Of a stretch of DNA of 64,000 nucleotides, positions 17,699-26,010 are shown one piece after another. Each line of letters begins with the position of its first letter. The first letter of the stretch is position 1. Source of the stretch: Streptomyces sp. NBRC 109706. Its GTDB lineage: Bacteria > Actinomycetota > Actinomycetes > Streptomycetales > Streptomycetaceae. Position numbers and translations under genes: made by a program. The notes below the pieces were generated by a model that was not told the origin of the DNA, searched no databases, and was given only the letters and a program-made list of their open reading frames with translations. The stretch is taken from assembly GCF_000974485.1 (NCBI RefSeq), contig NZ_BBOM01000012.1, positions 186,001-250,000 of the forward strand, in the 5' to 3' direction.

Positions 17699-18667
17699 TC
17701 AGGAGGACCAGCGGCCCGCCCAGCCGGGGAACGAGGCCGGTGTCGCCCCGATCGGCCGCCCGTCGGGGCCGGTCTCCCCGGACGTCGCGGCGCGCAGGTC
17801 GTCGGCCAGCTGATAGAGCGACGGGCCATAGGTCGGATCGGAGAGCGCCGCCGCGAACTGCGCCTTCAGATAGGCCTCGGGCGTGCCGGTGTCGTACCAG
17901 GTGCCGTTGATGACCTGCCCGTACACCGGGTGTTCGGCGGCATGGGCGTTGAGCGCGTCGGTGAGATAGATCTCGCCGTCCGGACGGTCGTACCAACGGC
18001 GGGTCTGTTCCTCCAACTCGGCGATCACCCCCGGGGTGATCACATAGCCGCCGATGGCCGCGAAAGGCGATGGCGCGTTACGTGGCTCCGGCTTTTCCAC
18101 CAGGCCGCCGATGGCCATACAGCCATTGCCCAGATCCTCCTTGACAATGGGCACCCCATAACGCCCTGACTCGGCCGGGTCCATGGGCATCAGGGCCAGC
18201 ACGGGGGCGTCGGTGGTGTCATAGGCGGCCATCAACTGCTGGGCACGCGGCACCTCGGAGACGAACACATCATCGGGCCACAGGACAAGAATCGGCTCCT
18301 CGCCGAGAATGCGATAGGCGTTCAACACCGGGGTGCCATTGCCATAGGGGCCGTTCTGATAGATGTAGGTGATGTGCGCGAGTTCCGAGACCTCCTGCAC
18401 GCTCTCGGCGTGATCGTGCTTTCCGGCCTCCCGAAGCTGCGCCACCAGCCCGGGATTCGGGCGGAAGTGCTCCTGGATCAGATCCTTGCTGCCGCTGGTG
18501 ACGATGATGATCTCCTCGATGTCCGAGGCGACCAACTCCCTTACCGTGTGCTCGATCACCGGCTTGTCGCCGATCGGCAACATCTCCTTGGGCAGGGCAC
18601 GGGTCAGCGGCAGCAGTCGGGTGCCGAGGCCGGCCGCGGGAATGACGGCCTTACGAATTCTGGTCAT
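17699..18667 (-). CDS. galU: UTP-glucose-1-phosphate uridylyltransferase
   Basis: Encodes 322 residues, the expected length. The nucleotidyltransferase signature AVIPAAGLGTRLLPLT is at the N-terminus, followed by PKEMLPIGDKPVIEHTV, the metal-binding WPDD in ILVLWPDDVF, GGLVEKPEP, and EIYLTDALN. The enzyme makes UDP-glucose for cell-wall glycans, trehalose and glycosylation. The ATG at 18667 begins directly at the conserved first strand; upstream codons in frame are not conserved-looking. It converges with the NACHT gene. Confidence 0.93.
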   Translation of the reverse strand: MTRIRKAVIPAAGLGTRLLPLTRALPKEMLPIGDKPVIEHTVRELVASDIEEIIIVTSGSKDLIQEHFRPNPGLVAQLREAGKHDHAESVQEVSELAHITYIYQNGPYGNGTPVLNAYRILGEEPILVLWPDDVFVSEVPRAQQLMAAYDTTDAPVLALMPMDPAESGRYGVPIVKEDLGNGCMAIGGLVEKPEPRNAPSPFAAIGGYVITPGVIAELEEQTRRWYDRPDGEIYLTDALNAHAAEHPVYGQVINGTWYDTGTPEAYLKAQFAAALSDPTYGPSLYQLADDLRAATSGETGPDGRPIGATPASFPGWAGRWSS

Positions 18668-18854
18668 GGTGAGGGAACCCTTCGGAGCCGAAGTCGGGCA
18701 CCGCGCGACGGCGGGCAACACCGACGCTACCAAGGCCCACCGGAACGGCATCTTGAGAAGCGTCTCGGGAAACCTCGTGTTCACCTTCCCCGCTCGGAAT
18801 GCGCGGACTGCCCGGCTCTGCCAGCATGAGAAGGTGCGGGAAAAGGCGAACGCC

Positions 18855-19508
18855 ATGCGTCGTGGAGATCACCGCGCCGACCAGGGGCGCGGCGACGGGC
18901 CACGTGCCGCGCGGGGCGGTCCCCGTCACCCGAGTGGCCCCGCCGCTCGCGACGCGTTGGGCGCCTATCGCGAGCGGCGCGATTTCTCCCGCACCTCGGA
19001 ACCGGAAGCACAATCGTCGCCGGACGGCGCGGCGGCGCGTTTTGTGGTGCAGATCCACGATGCCAGCAGCATGCATTTCGATTTCCGTCTGGAGGCGGAA
19101 GGCGTGCTGAAATCCTGGGCCGTTCCCAAGGGCCCGTCCACCGATCCGCAGGACAAACGGCTGGCGATGCCGACCGAGGACCATCCCCTCGCCTACCGCG
19201 ACTTCGAGGGCACCATCGCGGAGGGCGAGTACGGCGCCGGCACGGTGATCATCTGGGACGAGGGCACCTGGCGGCAGGAGCGCGGGCGGTCGGTGACCGA
19301 GGCGCTGGAGCGGGGCCATCTCTCGTTCCGGCTCGACGGCCGCAAGCTGCGCGGCGGCTTCGCCCTCACCCGTTTCCGTGCCGGTGCCTGGCTGTTGGTC
19401 AAGCGCGACGACACGGGCGCCGACCCCCGTGGCACCCCCGATCCGAAGCGCGCCCGCTCGGCCCGCACCGGCCGGACGCTGCGGCAGACGGCGGCCGACG
19501 CCGGGTAG
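18855..19508 (+). CDS. Stand-alone LigD-type 3'-phosphoesterase domain protein
   Basis: Encodes 217 residues. After a basic, low-complexity N-terminus of about 50 residues, the LigD phosphoesterase core is clear: FVVQIHDASSMHFDFRLE contains both metal-binding histidines, then VLKSWAVPKGPS, EGTIAEGEYGAGTVIIWD, and GAWLLVKRDD. In multidomain LigD this domain trims 3'-terminal ribonucleotides and phosphates during non-homologous end joining. Here neither ligase nor polymerase domain is fused or adjacent. The C-terminus is Arg/Ala-rich and may bind DNA. Confidence 0.85.
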   Translation: MRRGDHRADQGRGDGPRAARGGPRHPSGPAARDALGAYRERRDFSRTSEPEAQSSPDGAAARFVVQIHDASSMHFDFRLEAEGVLKSWAVPKGPSTDPQDKRLAMPTEDHPLAYRDFEGTIAEGEYGAGTVIIWDEGTWRQERGRSVTEALERGHLSFRLDGRKLRGGFALTRFRAGAWLLVKRDDTGADPRGTPDPKRARSARTGRTLRQTAADAG

Positions 19509-19531
19509 CCGCCGCGTGCCGGTGCGGGCGG

Positions 19532-19561
19532 GCCGCCTCAGGGGAGGCCGCCTCAGGGGAA
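19532..19561. repeat. 15-bp tandem duplication at the 3' end of the SDR gene
   Basis: GCCGCCTCAGGGGAG is followed directly by a copy differing at the last base. The second copy contains the TGA stop of the leftward SDR gene, so this is a small slippage duplication spanning its end. Confidence 0.6.
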
Positions 19562-20443
19562 GTTGATGGCCGCTCCGGTGCCGAGATGTTCGGTGGCCGC
19601 CAGATCGGCCTCGACGGCGGCGAGTTTGGCGCGGATCGCCTCGAAGGCGTCATCGCCCAGCGCCAACCGCAGGGGCGGGTCCGGCAGTCCCAGCACGGCG
19701 AGCAGGGCGTCGGCGGCCTTCCGGGGATCGCCCGGCTGTTGCCCGTCCAGGGCTCCCGGCAGGCTCTCGCGCAGCGGGCCGACCGTCGCCGCGTAGTCGG
19801 GCAGCGGCGGCGGCGTCGAGATGGCGCCGTTGAACGCGGTGCGGAAGGCGCCGGGTTCGACGATCAGCACCCGAACGCCCAGGGGCCGCACCTCCTCGCT
19901 CAGTGCCTCGCTCGCCAGCTCCAGCGCGCCCTTGGCCGCGCAGTAGGCGCCGACGCCGGCGAAGGACAGCAGTCCGCCCATGCTGCTGACCTGCACAACG
20001 GTGCCCGAGCGCCGGCGGCGCATGCCGGGCAGCACCAGCCGGGTCAGCCGGAGCGGGGCATGGAACATCACATCGAGCACGCGGCGGAGTTCGTCCTCGC
20101 CGGTCTCCTCGACGGCGCCCACGGTGCCGAATCCGGCGTTGTTCACCAGCACGTCGATCGGGCCGCCCACCGCCTCCGCGTCGTGCACGGCGGTGGCGCA
20201 GCCGTCCGCGTCGGTCACCTCCAGCCGTACCACGGTCAGCAGCTCGGGGTGGTCGGCCGCCTTCTTCGCCATGGTCTCGGGGCGGCGCACCGCCGCCGTC
20301 ACCCGGTCGCCGGCGGCGAGCGCGGCATCGACAAAGGCGGCGCCGAGGCCGCTGTTGGCGCCGGTGACGAACCAGTGCCGGCGGGCGGCGTCCGAACCCG
20401 CGGAAGAAGCAGAGGCGGAAGAAACAGAAGAAGAAGCAGTCAT
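19553..20443 (-). CDS. Short-chain dehydrogenase/reductase (SDR)
   Basis: Encodes 296 residues of a classical SDR using NAD(P)H. Present in order are the cofactor loop FVTGANSGLGAAF, VLVNNAGFGTVG, the catalytic serine in VQVSSMGG, and the catalytic Tyr-Lys pair in AYCAAKGALE. The following EPGAFRT is also typical. The first 20 residues form a Ser/Ala-rich low-complexity run and are probably disordered. The gene is divergent from the LuxR regulator 97 bp away, which may control it. Substrate unknown. Confidence 0.9.
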   Translation of the reverse strand: MTASSSVSSASASSAGSDAARRHWFVTGANSGLGAAFVDAALAAGDRVTAAVRRPETMAKKAADHPELLTVVRLEVTDADGCATAVHDAEAVGGPIDVLVNNAGFGTVGAVEETGEDELRRVLDVMFHAPLRLTRLVLPGMRRRRSGTVVQVSSMGGLLSFAGVGAYCAAKGALELASEALSEEVRPLGVRVLIVEPGAFRTAFNGAISTPPPLPDYAATVGPLRESLPGALDGQQPGDPRKAADALLAVLGLPDPPLRLALGDDAFEAIRAKLAAVEADLAATEHLGTGAAINFP

Positions 20444-20505
20444 GGAACGACCCTGTCGCGGCGGGAGGGTGCCAGGACATGGGCCAAAGGTGGAACGTAT
20501 CGGCC

Positions 20506-20534
20506 TTGTTCGAACGCGAGCCGCGTCCTATAAC
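20506..20534 (+). promoter_or_regulatory. Predicted leaderless promoter of the LuxR-type regulator
   Basis: TTGTTC (20506-20511) and TATAAC (20529-20534) are separated by exactly 17 bp, close to the housekeeping sigma consensus. The GTG at 20541 sits 6 nt after the -10, where transcription should start, and there is no RBS. Confidence 0.65.
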
Positions 20535-20540
20535 GGGACC

Positions 20541-21449
20541 GTGGAGCGATACCCCCCGCCGCGTGCCGCCACCCTGGCCGTGGCCTCACGGAGTTCGGGG
20601 CCCCGCCCCCTGCCCGCCGGAGAGCCGTTGCCGCCGGAGGACTACCGCCGGCTCTTCGGCGTGGTCGAGGCGGTGGACCGGGCGCCCGATCTGCCCACGT
20701 TCCGCGCGGAGTTGCTGCATGCCCTGGAGGAGTGGTTCGGCTATCCGAGCGTGGTGGTGCTGCACGGCCCGAGCATCGGCGCCGCGCTCCGCGGGGGCCA
20801 TGGGATCAAGAGTGGCTACTCCCGAACGTTTCTGGACGAGTACGCCAGGCGCTGGATCGCCGACGATCCCTTTCTCTCCCCGCACGCCTGGGGGCTGCTC
20901 ACCGAGCGCTCCGTGGTGACGCTGCGCGAGCTGGAGCCCGAACGCGATCCGCGCCAGGCCGCCTTTGTCGACGAGTTTCTGCGCCCGCACGGGGTGCGGG
21001 ACAAGGTCGGGATGATGATCGACGCCGGCGAGGAGGGCGCGTTCTATGTCGGCGCCCTGGTGCGGGGCGCGCGGCGGATCCCGGCCCGCGATATCGCCGT
21101 GATGCGGGCGCTGAGCCGTCATCTGGCCCCGCTGGCCCGCCAACTCCTCGCCCGTGACCGGCTGTCGGCCGAGGCCGGGCGGCATCTCGCGCTGACGCCG
21201 AGGGAACGCGAGGTCGCCGATCTGGCCGCGCGCGGGCTCACCAACCAGCAGATCGCGGCCCGGCTCTTCGTCGGGGTGACCACGGTGAAGAAGCATCTGG
21301 GGCGCGCGCTGGCCAAGACCGGCTCGGCCACCCGCACCCAACTGGCGGTGCGCTGGGGCGCTCTCGCTACCGCGACCGCTTCCGGCACCACCCCGGTCGG
21401 AGAACAACCCTCCGCGATCAGCCCTGGTCATGGAGAGCACTCCAAGTGA
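20541..21449 (+). CDS. LuxR-family transcriptional regulator with N-terminal sensor domain
   Basis: Encodes 302 residues from the GTG at 20541. Residues about 30-205 form a GAF/autoinducer-domain-like region (helices around LFGVVEAVDRAPDLPTFRAELLH, strands VVVLHG and GAFYVGAL). The C-terminal HTH is a standard LuxR/GerE domain: LTPREREVADLAARGLTNQQIAARLFVGVTTVKKHLGRALAKTGS near residues 215-258. It probably binds a small ligand and controls the divergent SDR gene or the downstream aldo/keto reductase, 12 bp away. A GTG at 20580 is an alternative start. Confidence 0.85.
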   Translation: MERYPPPRAATLAVASRSSGPRPLPAGEPLPPEDYRRLFGVVEAVDRAPDLPTFRAELLHALEEWFGYPSVVVLHGPSIGAALRGGHGIKSGYSRTFLDEYARRWIADDPFLSPHAWGLLTERSVVTLRELEPERDPRQAAFVDEFLRPHGVRDKVGMMIDAGEEGAFYVGALVRGARRIPARDIAVMRALSRHLAPLARQLLARDRLSAEAGRHLALTPREREVADLAARGLTNQQIAARLFVGVTTVKKHLGRALAKTGSATRTQLAVRWGALATATASGTTPVGEQPSAISPGHGEHSK

Positions 21450-21461
21450 GGGACTGCCGTC

Positions 21462-22454
21462 ATGGATACCCGGAAACTAGGACGAAGCGGTATAGAGGTC
21501 AGTGCGCTGGGCTTCGGCTGCTGGGCGATCGGCGGCGAATGGCAGAACCGGCAGGGCGAACCGCTCGGTTGGGGACCGGTCGACGACGAGGTCTCGGTGC
21601 GTGCCATCCACCGGGCACTGGATCTCGGCATCACGTTCTTCGACACAGCGAACGCGTACGGTGCCGGGCACAGTGAGAGGGTGCTGGGACGAGCGGTCGC
21701 CGGCCGGCGGGATGCCGTGGTGCTGGCCTCCAAATGGGGCAATGTCGTCGACGAGGCCACCAGGACCAGCGCCGACGAGCCCGACCTGCGGCCCGAGCAC
21801 GCCAGGGAAGCCCTCACCGCGACCCTGGGCCGGCTGGGCACCGACTATCTCGATCTGTTCCAACTACACGTGAACCAGGCTCCGTTGTCGGACGGCGCCG
21901 CGCTGCGGGACGCCTGTGAGGAGTTGGTCGCCGAGGGTCTGATCCGCGCCTACGGCTGGTCGACTGACGATCCCGAGCGCGCCCGGCTGTTCGCCGAGGG
22001 GCCGCACTGCGCGAGCGTTCAGGTCAACTGCAATGTGCTGCAGGATGCCCCGGAGATGCTTGCTCTCTGTGCGGAACTCAACCTGGCAGCCATCAATCGG
22101 GGCCCGCTGGCCATGGGAGTGCTCACCGGAAAGTACGCCGCCGCCGGTGGTCTGCGGCCCGGCGACATCCGTGCCACCCCGCCCGAGTGGCTGACCCTCT
22201 TCCGGGACGGCCGGGTGGCGCCCGAGTGGCAGCGGCGGTTCGACGCGGTCCGCTCCCTCCTCACCAGCGAGGGGCGCACCCCCGCCCAGGGCGCGCTGGC
22301 CTGGCTGTGGGCCCGCAGCCCGCACACCGTGCCGATCCCCGGGATCCGCACCGTGGAACAGGCGGAGCAGAACGCGGGCGCGCTGCGCTTCGGTCCGCTG
22401 ACGGAGGGTCAACTGGCGGAGATCGAGGGACTGCTGGGCCGCTCGACGCCGTGA
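21462..22454 (+). CDS. Aldo/keto reductase
   Basis: Encodes 330 residues of an NADPH-dependent TIM-barrel oxidoreductase. The catalytic tetrad can be placed: Asp in FFDTANAYG, Tyr in the same segment, Lys in VVLASKWG and His in LFQLHVNQ. The C-terminal IPGIRTVEQAEQNAGAL is the cofactor-binding block. It starts 12 bp after the LuxR gene with GAGGG upstream and may be cotranscribed with it. A strong hairpin terminator follows. Confidence 0.92.
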   Translation: MDTRKLGRSGIEVSALGFGCWAIGGEWQNRQGEPLGWGPVDDEVSVRAIHRALDLGITFFDTANAYGAGHSERVLGRAVAGRRDAVVLASKWGNVVDEATRTSADEPDLRPEHAREALTATLGRLGTDYLDLFQLHVNQAPLSDGAALRDACEELVAEGLIRAYGWSTDDPERARLFAEGPHCASVQVNCNVLQDAPEMLALCAELNLAAINRGPLAMGVLTGKYAAAGGLRPGDIRATPPEWLTLFRDGRVAPEWQRRFDAVRSLLTSEGRTPAQGALAWLWARSPHTVPIPGIRTVEQAEQNAGALRFGPLTEGQLAEIEGLLGRSTP

Positions 22455-22473
22455 GCGCGGCACCCGTGAGCAC

Positions 22474-22513
22474 GGCGACGGGCCGGCCCCTGACCCCGGG
22501 GCGGCCCGTCGCC
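22474..22513 (+). terminator. Strong hairpin terminator after the aldo/keto reductase gene
   Basis: GGCGACGGGCCG (22474-22485) pairs perfectly with CGGCCCGTCGCC (22502-22513), and the stem continues inward with four more GC pairs after a one-base bulge, leaving a short loop. It lies 19 bp after the stop codon. Confidence 0.85.
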
Positions 22514-22568
22514 CTCATGAGAGACTGCTCGGGAAGCTGACTCGACAGTGGAAAAGAGTGGGCCCACC

Positions 22569-23480
22569 ATGGCGGACCAGATCAACGACGGCTCCGGGCA
22601 GAACGGCGAGGCGCCGGCCGGGATATCGGCAGCGACTCCGGCCCCCGAGGCCACCTCGTCATCGGACTGGAGCTGGGCCACCCCGCGGCCGGGCCAGGAG
22701 CCGGTGGAGATCGACACCAGCAAGCCCAGCATCGCCCGGGTCTACGACGCGGCGATCGGCGGCAAGGACCACTACGCCGTGGACGCGGCGGTGATCGCCG
22801 AGGGGCGCCGGGTCTCGGCCGCCGGGGTGGACAGCGCCCGTGTCAACCGCGATCTGCTGATCCGGGGCGTTCGTTACCTCGCGGAGCAGGGCATCGACCA
22901 GTTTCTCGACCTGGGCTCCGGGCTCCCCTCGGCGCAGAACACCCATCAGGTGGCCCAGGCGATCATTCCGGAGGCCCGGGTGGTCTATGTCGACAACGAT
23001 CCGATCGTGCTCTCGCACGGCCGGGCGCTGTTGGCCAAGAACAACTGCACCAAGGTGCTGACCGCCAACATCCTGGATGTCGACGAGATCCTCAACCACC
23101 CAGAGGTGGACGGGTTTCTGGACTTCTCCCGGCCCATCGGCCTGCTGATGGTGGCCGTGCTCCACCACCTCCTGGACGAGGAGGACCCGGCCGGGCTGGT
23201 CGAGGCGTACAAGTCCCGGCTGGCCCCGGGCAGCCATCTCTTTGTCACCCACTTCTGCAACTCCTTCCCCGAGGCACGGGCGTTGCAGAACGTTCTGGTC
23301 CAGTCGCTGGGCCGGGGGCAGCTGCGCAGCCGGGAGGAGATCACCCGCTACTTCGACGGCCTGGAGCTGCTGGAGCCGGGCCTGGTGCCGCTTCCGCACT
23401 GGCGCCCGGACGGCCCGGTCCCCGAACCGCTGGACCACAGCGGCCTGTTGATGATCGGCGGGATGGGCATCAAGCGCTGA
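22569..23480 (+). CDS. SAM-dependent methyltransferase (DUF574 family)
   Basis: Encodes 303 residues. The family hallmark RVYDAAIGGKDHYAVD is near residue 60, followed by the SAM-binding motif FLDLGSGLPSAQNTHQVA and VVYVDNDPIVLSHGRALL, where the acidic residue binds the ribose. These proteins are abundant in Streptomyces; most have no known substrate. The ATG at 22569 is chosen; GTG at 22548 in the same frame would add seven residues. The gene is monocistronic between two hairpin terminators. Confidence 0.9.
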   Translation: MADQINDGSGQNGEAPAGISAATPAPEATSSSDWSWATPRPGQEPVEIDTSKPSIARVYDAAIGGKDHYAVDAAVIAEGRRVSAAGVDSARVNRDLLIRGVRYLAEQGIDQFLDLGSGLPSAQNTHQVAQAIIPEARVVYVDNDPIVLSHGRALLAKNNCTKVLTANILDVDEILNHPEVDGFLDFSRPIGLLMVAVLHHLLDEEDPAGLVEAYKSRLAPGSHLFVTHFCNSFPEARALQNVLVQSLGRGQLRSREEITRYFDGLELLEPGLVPLPHWRPDGPVPEPLDHSGLLMIGGMGIKR

Positions 23481-23488
23481 GCCGCGAT

Positions 23489-23523
23489 GGTCCCGCCCCC
23501 GGGGGAAGCTCGGGGACGGGACC
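23489..23523. terminator. Bidirectional hairpin between the methyltransferase and alpha-amylase genes
   Basis: GGTCCCG-C-CCCC pairs with GGGG-A-CGGGACC, an 11-bp stem with one mismatch, in the convergent gap 9 bp after the methyltransferase stop. It can serve both strands. Confidence 0.7.
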
Positions 23524-23577
23524 TTCGGGAACGCCGTCGGCCTACCCGGCGTGCACGGCGTGCACGGCCGATCCGGC

Positions 23578-25068
23578 TCAGCCGGCGTGCACGGCGACCG
23601 CCGACTTCGCCGGCAGTTCCACCGTCGCCTGACCGCCGGACACGGTCACCTCGGTGGCACAGTCGCTGAGCAGGTCGCAGTACTGGCCGTCGGGCAGCTG
23701 GGTGCCGAGCTGGACGCTGACCGACTCCCCGGAGTTGTTGATGGCGACCAGACCCGCGCCCCGGTCGAAACCGATCACGTTCTGCCGCGGGGACTGGATC
23801 TCCCCGACCTCGCTGCCGGCCACCGCGTTGCGCCAGCCGACGGCACCGGTGATCCGGGGGTCACGGTCCAGGCAGTACCAGCCGTTGTCGCAGTCGGTCC
23901 CGGTCACAAAGCCGCTGCCGTCGGCGGGCGGCGAATCGTCCCGGTCGCCGTACTCGAAGCCCGAGTAGACCGTGGGGGGCGCGTCCGACCAGGCCAGCTG
24001 GAAGACGTTGGCGAGCACGGCCGTGTCGCCGTCCCGGTAGGTGAGGTGGCGGCCGTCGCGCTCGGTGTCGTGGTTGGTGACAAAGGCGACGGAGTTGTCG
24101 GCCGGCAGCAGCCCGCCGCCGAAGTCGGTCAGCTGGGCGATATCGCCCTCGAAGGCGCCCTTGAGCTGGTCGCCCATGGAGAAGTCCAGCACCCGGCCGC
24201 TGCCGAAGTAGTCCTCAGCCGGGGGCGTCGGGCCGGGGAACACCTCGTGGAAGACGAACGGCCGCTCACCGTCGGCCGTGGAGTCCAGCGCGCCGATGAT
24301 CGCCTCCAGATCCTCGGCCGGCATGTGCTTGGACGCGTCCACCCGGAAGCCGGAGACACCCAGGGCTATCTGGGAGTTGAGGTAGCCGACGATCTGCTCG
24401 CGCACATACGGGCTGCTGGTCTTCAGGTCGGGCAGTCCCAGCAGCTCGCAGTTCTGCACCTCCCAGGTGTCGTTGTAGTCGCTGATCTCCCGGTCGCAGA
24501 TGTCGACGTTGTAGTCGGCCCGCGAGTACATCGGCGGCTCGTACTTGTCGCTGATCACGGTGCCGGCGTAGCCGGTGCCGCCGATGGCGGCGGTGTGGTT
24601 GATCACCGCGTCGGTGTAGACCCGGATGCCCGCGTCGTCGCAGGTCCGCACCATGGCGGCGAAGTCGCTCTCGGATCCGAGACGGCCGCTCAACTGGTAG
24701 CTGAACGGCTGGTAGATGTCCCACCAGGCGCCGTCCGGATGCGCCAGCGACTCGTGCGGCGGTGCAACCCACACCGCGCCGTAGCCCGCCGGGGCGAGCA
24801 CATCGGTGCATTCGGCGGCCACGGAACTCCAGTTCCAGGCCCAGAGGTTGGCGATCACATCGTGCTCGGCGGCGAGGGGGGACACCGCCTCCTGCCCGGA
24901 CGCGGCTTCCTGCCCGGACGCGGACGGTCCCGACGCGGCCGGCCCGGAGGCGGCCATGCCGCTGCCGGGGATCAGGGCGGTGAGCAGCCCGGCGAGGGGC
25001 AGTCCGAGCAACGCGATCCGCCACCCGGTCGTCCGGTGCGGGGTGGGGTGTGGGGGTTTCCTGCGCAC
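23578..25068 (-). CDS. Secreted alpha-amylase (GH13)
   Basis: Encodes 496 residues. The GTG start at 25068 has AAGGAG 5 nt upstream and opens a signal peptide (basic region, hydrophobic stretch GLPLAGLLTALIPG, then AAS), followed by a Ser/Gly/Ala repeat linker. The four GH13 regions are readable: DAVINH, GFRVDASKH with the nucleophile aspartate, FHEVF with the acid/base glutamate, and FVTNHD. A C-terminal beta-domain follows, and there is no starch-binding domain. It hydrolyses extracellular starch. A promoter and an operator-like palindrome upstream suggest MalR-type maltose/glucose control. Confidence 0.95.
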   Translation of the reverse strand: MRRKPPHPTPHRTTGWRIALLGLPLAGLLTALIPGSGMAASGPAASGPSASGQEAASGQEAVSPLAAEHDVIANLWAWNWSSVAAECTDVLAPAGYGAVWVAPPHESLAHPDGAWWDIYQPFSYQLSGRLGSESDFAAMVRTCDDAGIRVYTDAVINHTAAIGGTGYAGTVISDKYEPPMYSRADYNVDICDREISDYNDTWEVQNCELLGLPDLKTSSPYVREQIVGYLNSQIALGVSGFRVDASKHMPAEDLEAIIGALDSTADGERPFVFHEVFPGPTPPAEDYFGSGRVLDFSMGDQLKGAFEGDIAQLTDFGGGLLPADNSVAFVTNHDTERDGRHLTYRDGDTAVLANVFQLAWSDAPPTVYSGFEYGDRDDSPPADGSGFVTGTDCDNGWYCLDRDPRITGAVGWRNAVAGSEVGEIQSPRQNVIGFDRGAGLVAINNSGESVSVQLGTQLPDGQYCDLLSDCATEVTVSGGQATVELPAKSAVAVHAG

Positions 25069-25119
25069 AACGGCTCCTTCGACTTGCTCCGGAAGGCCAC
25101 ACGCGCCAGCGGCCGTTCT

Positions 25120-25141
25120 GCAAGAAGATGCAGAAACTTGC
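25120..25141 (-). promoter_or_regulatory. Operator-like inverted repeat at the amylase transcription start
   Basis: GCAAG and CTTGC flank a 12-bp centre, with TGCAAGAA and TGCAGAAA as overlapping direct repeats. The site covers the predicted transcription start. CTTGCAG-like repeats are known near Streptomyces amylase and maltose-regulon promoters controlled by the LacI-type repressor MalR/Reg1; binding here is inferred. Confidence 0.55.
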
Positions 25142-25144
25142 GGC

Positions 25145-25173
25145 ATCGTATGAGCGTTGACCGACGCTGTAAA
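25145..25173 (-). promoter_or_regulatory. Predicted promoter of the alpha-amylase gene
   Basis: On the minus strand TTTACA (25173-25168) and TACGAT (25150-25145) are separated by exactly 17 bp. Transcription would start near 25138, giving a leader of about 70 nt before the GTG. Confidence 0.65.
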
Positions 25174-26010
25174 CAGTCCGCGCACGGAGAAACCGCGACA
25201 GAAACCGGAACGCACCCGCTCGGAAGCGAACCGGCCACCCCCGGACCGCCGTTCGGGGCCCGTCGTCTTGCAACTTCTTTCACGAGCGGGGAGGCCCAGG
25301 GCGGGCCCCGGCCGGCCGGGGCCGGTTCGGTTCCAGGGGAGGACAGGTGCTGCCATCCCCGGCGCCCCCCGGCACCCCGGTCCAAGGGCCCGACGGCCGT
25401 CCCCGACCGGCCGACCGGCCGGCAACCGCCGGCTACCCGGACCCGTGGCCGCCACCCCCGCCGGACGTCAACTCCGGAGCTGGCAAGGGAGTTGACACCT
25501 CGACCGAGCCGGGAACGGAATCGGCAGGCCCCTGCACCGACCGCGGGGACCGGCCCGCCCCCTTCCACCGAAGCGCCCCCGTCAATCCTGCCGCACTGGC
25601 AGTTTCCTGCACCCCTGCTTGTCCTTCGGTACCGGCACTGCCATACATAGAAGTCGGGAGAACGACGTCCGGTGGGCCTGAGACAGGCAGGGCCTGCCCG
25701 GTGAACGGGGCACGCCGGACAAGCAGGGGGGGCTGTGTCCGTGGGCAGGAGCGGCGCATCGCCGACCGGGCCGGGACTCGGCCCGGCACCCGCCCGACGG
25801 CGAGGATGCCGTCGGTTACGCCGGGTCGTCCCAGCCCGTCCCACCGTCGTGAACGGTCGACAGCGCCGCGTCCCGGCGCCCACCACCCGGTGTTGAGAGT
25901 GCCGCCGAGCCGGACGGGCCCGACGTACCCGCGAGCCCCGGCCGGAACCGATCCGGTCACCAGTGTCAGCCACGCCGCCGCCGGACTGCCCAGTCGAGAG
26001 TAGAGAGCAC
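25174..26010. other. Upstream region of the NRPS operon, 837 bp, no gene seen
   Basis: Several open frames cross this stretch, but none has conserved-looking sequence; their products are Pro/Arg/Gly-rich shadows. It should contain the NRPS promoter. A perfect TTGACA at 25492-25497 has a poor -10 candidate (CGGAAT, 18 bp downstream). A second weak candidate is TTGTCC at about 25619 before ATACAT. The start codon at 26011 is preceded by GAGAG. Confidence 0.4.

Noticed and set aside
23551..25650. 699-residue plus-strand open frame over the alpha-amylase gene
   Set aside because: It is the complement frame of the amylase; the minus strand carries all four GH13 regions and a signal peptide.
25347..26003. 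218-residue plus-strand frame before the NRPS
   Set aside because: Pro/Arg/Ser-rich, no domain and no good RBS; treated as non-coding upstream region.
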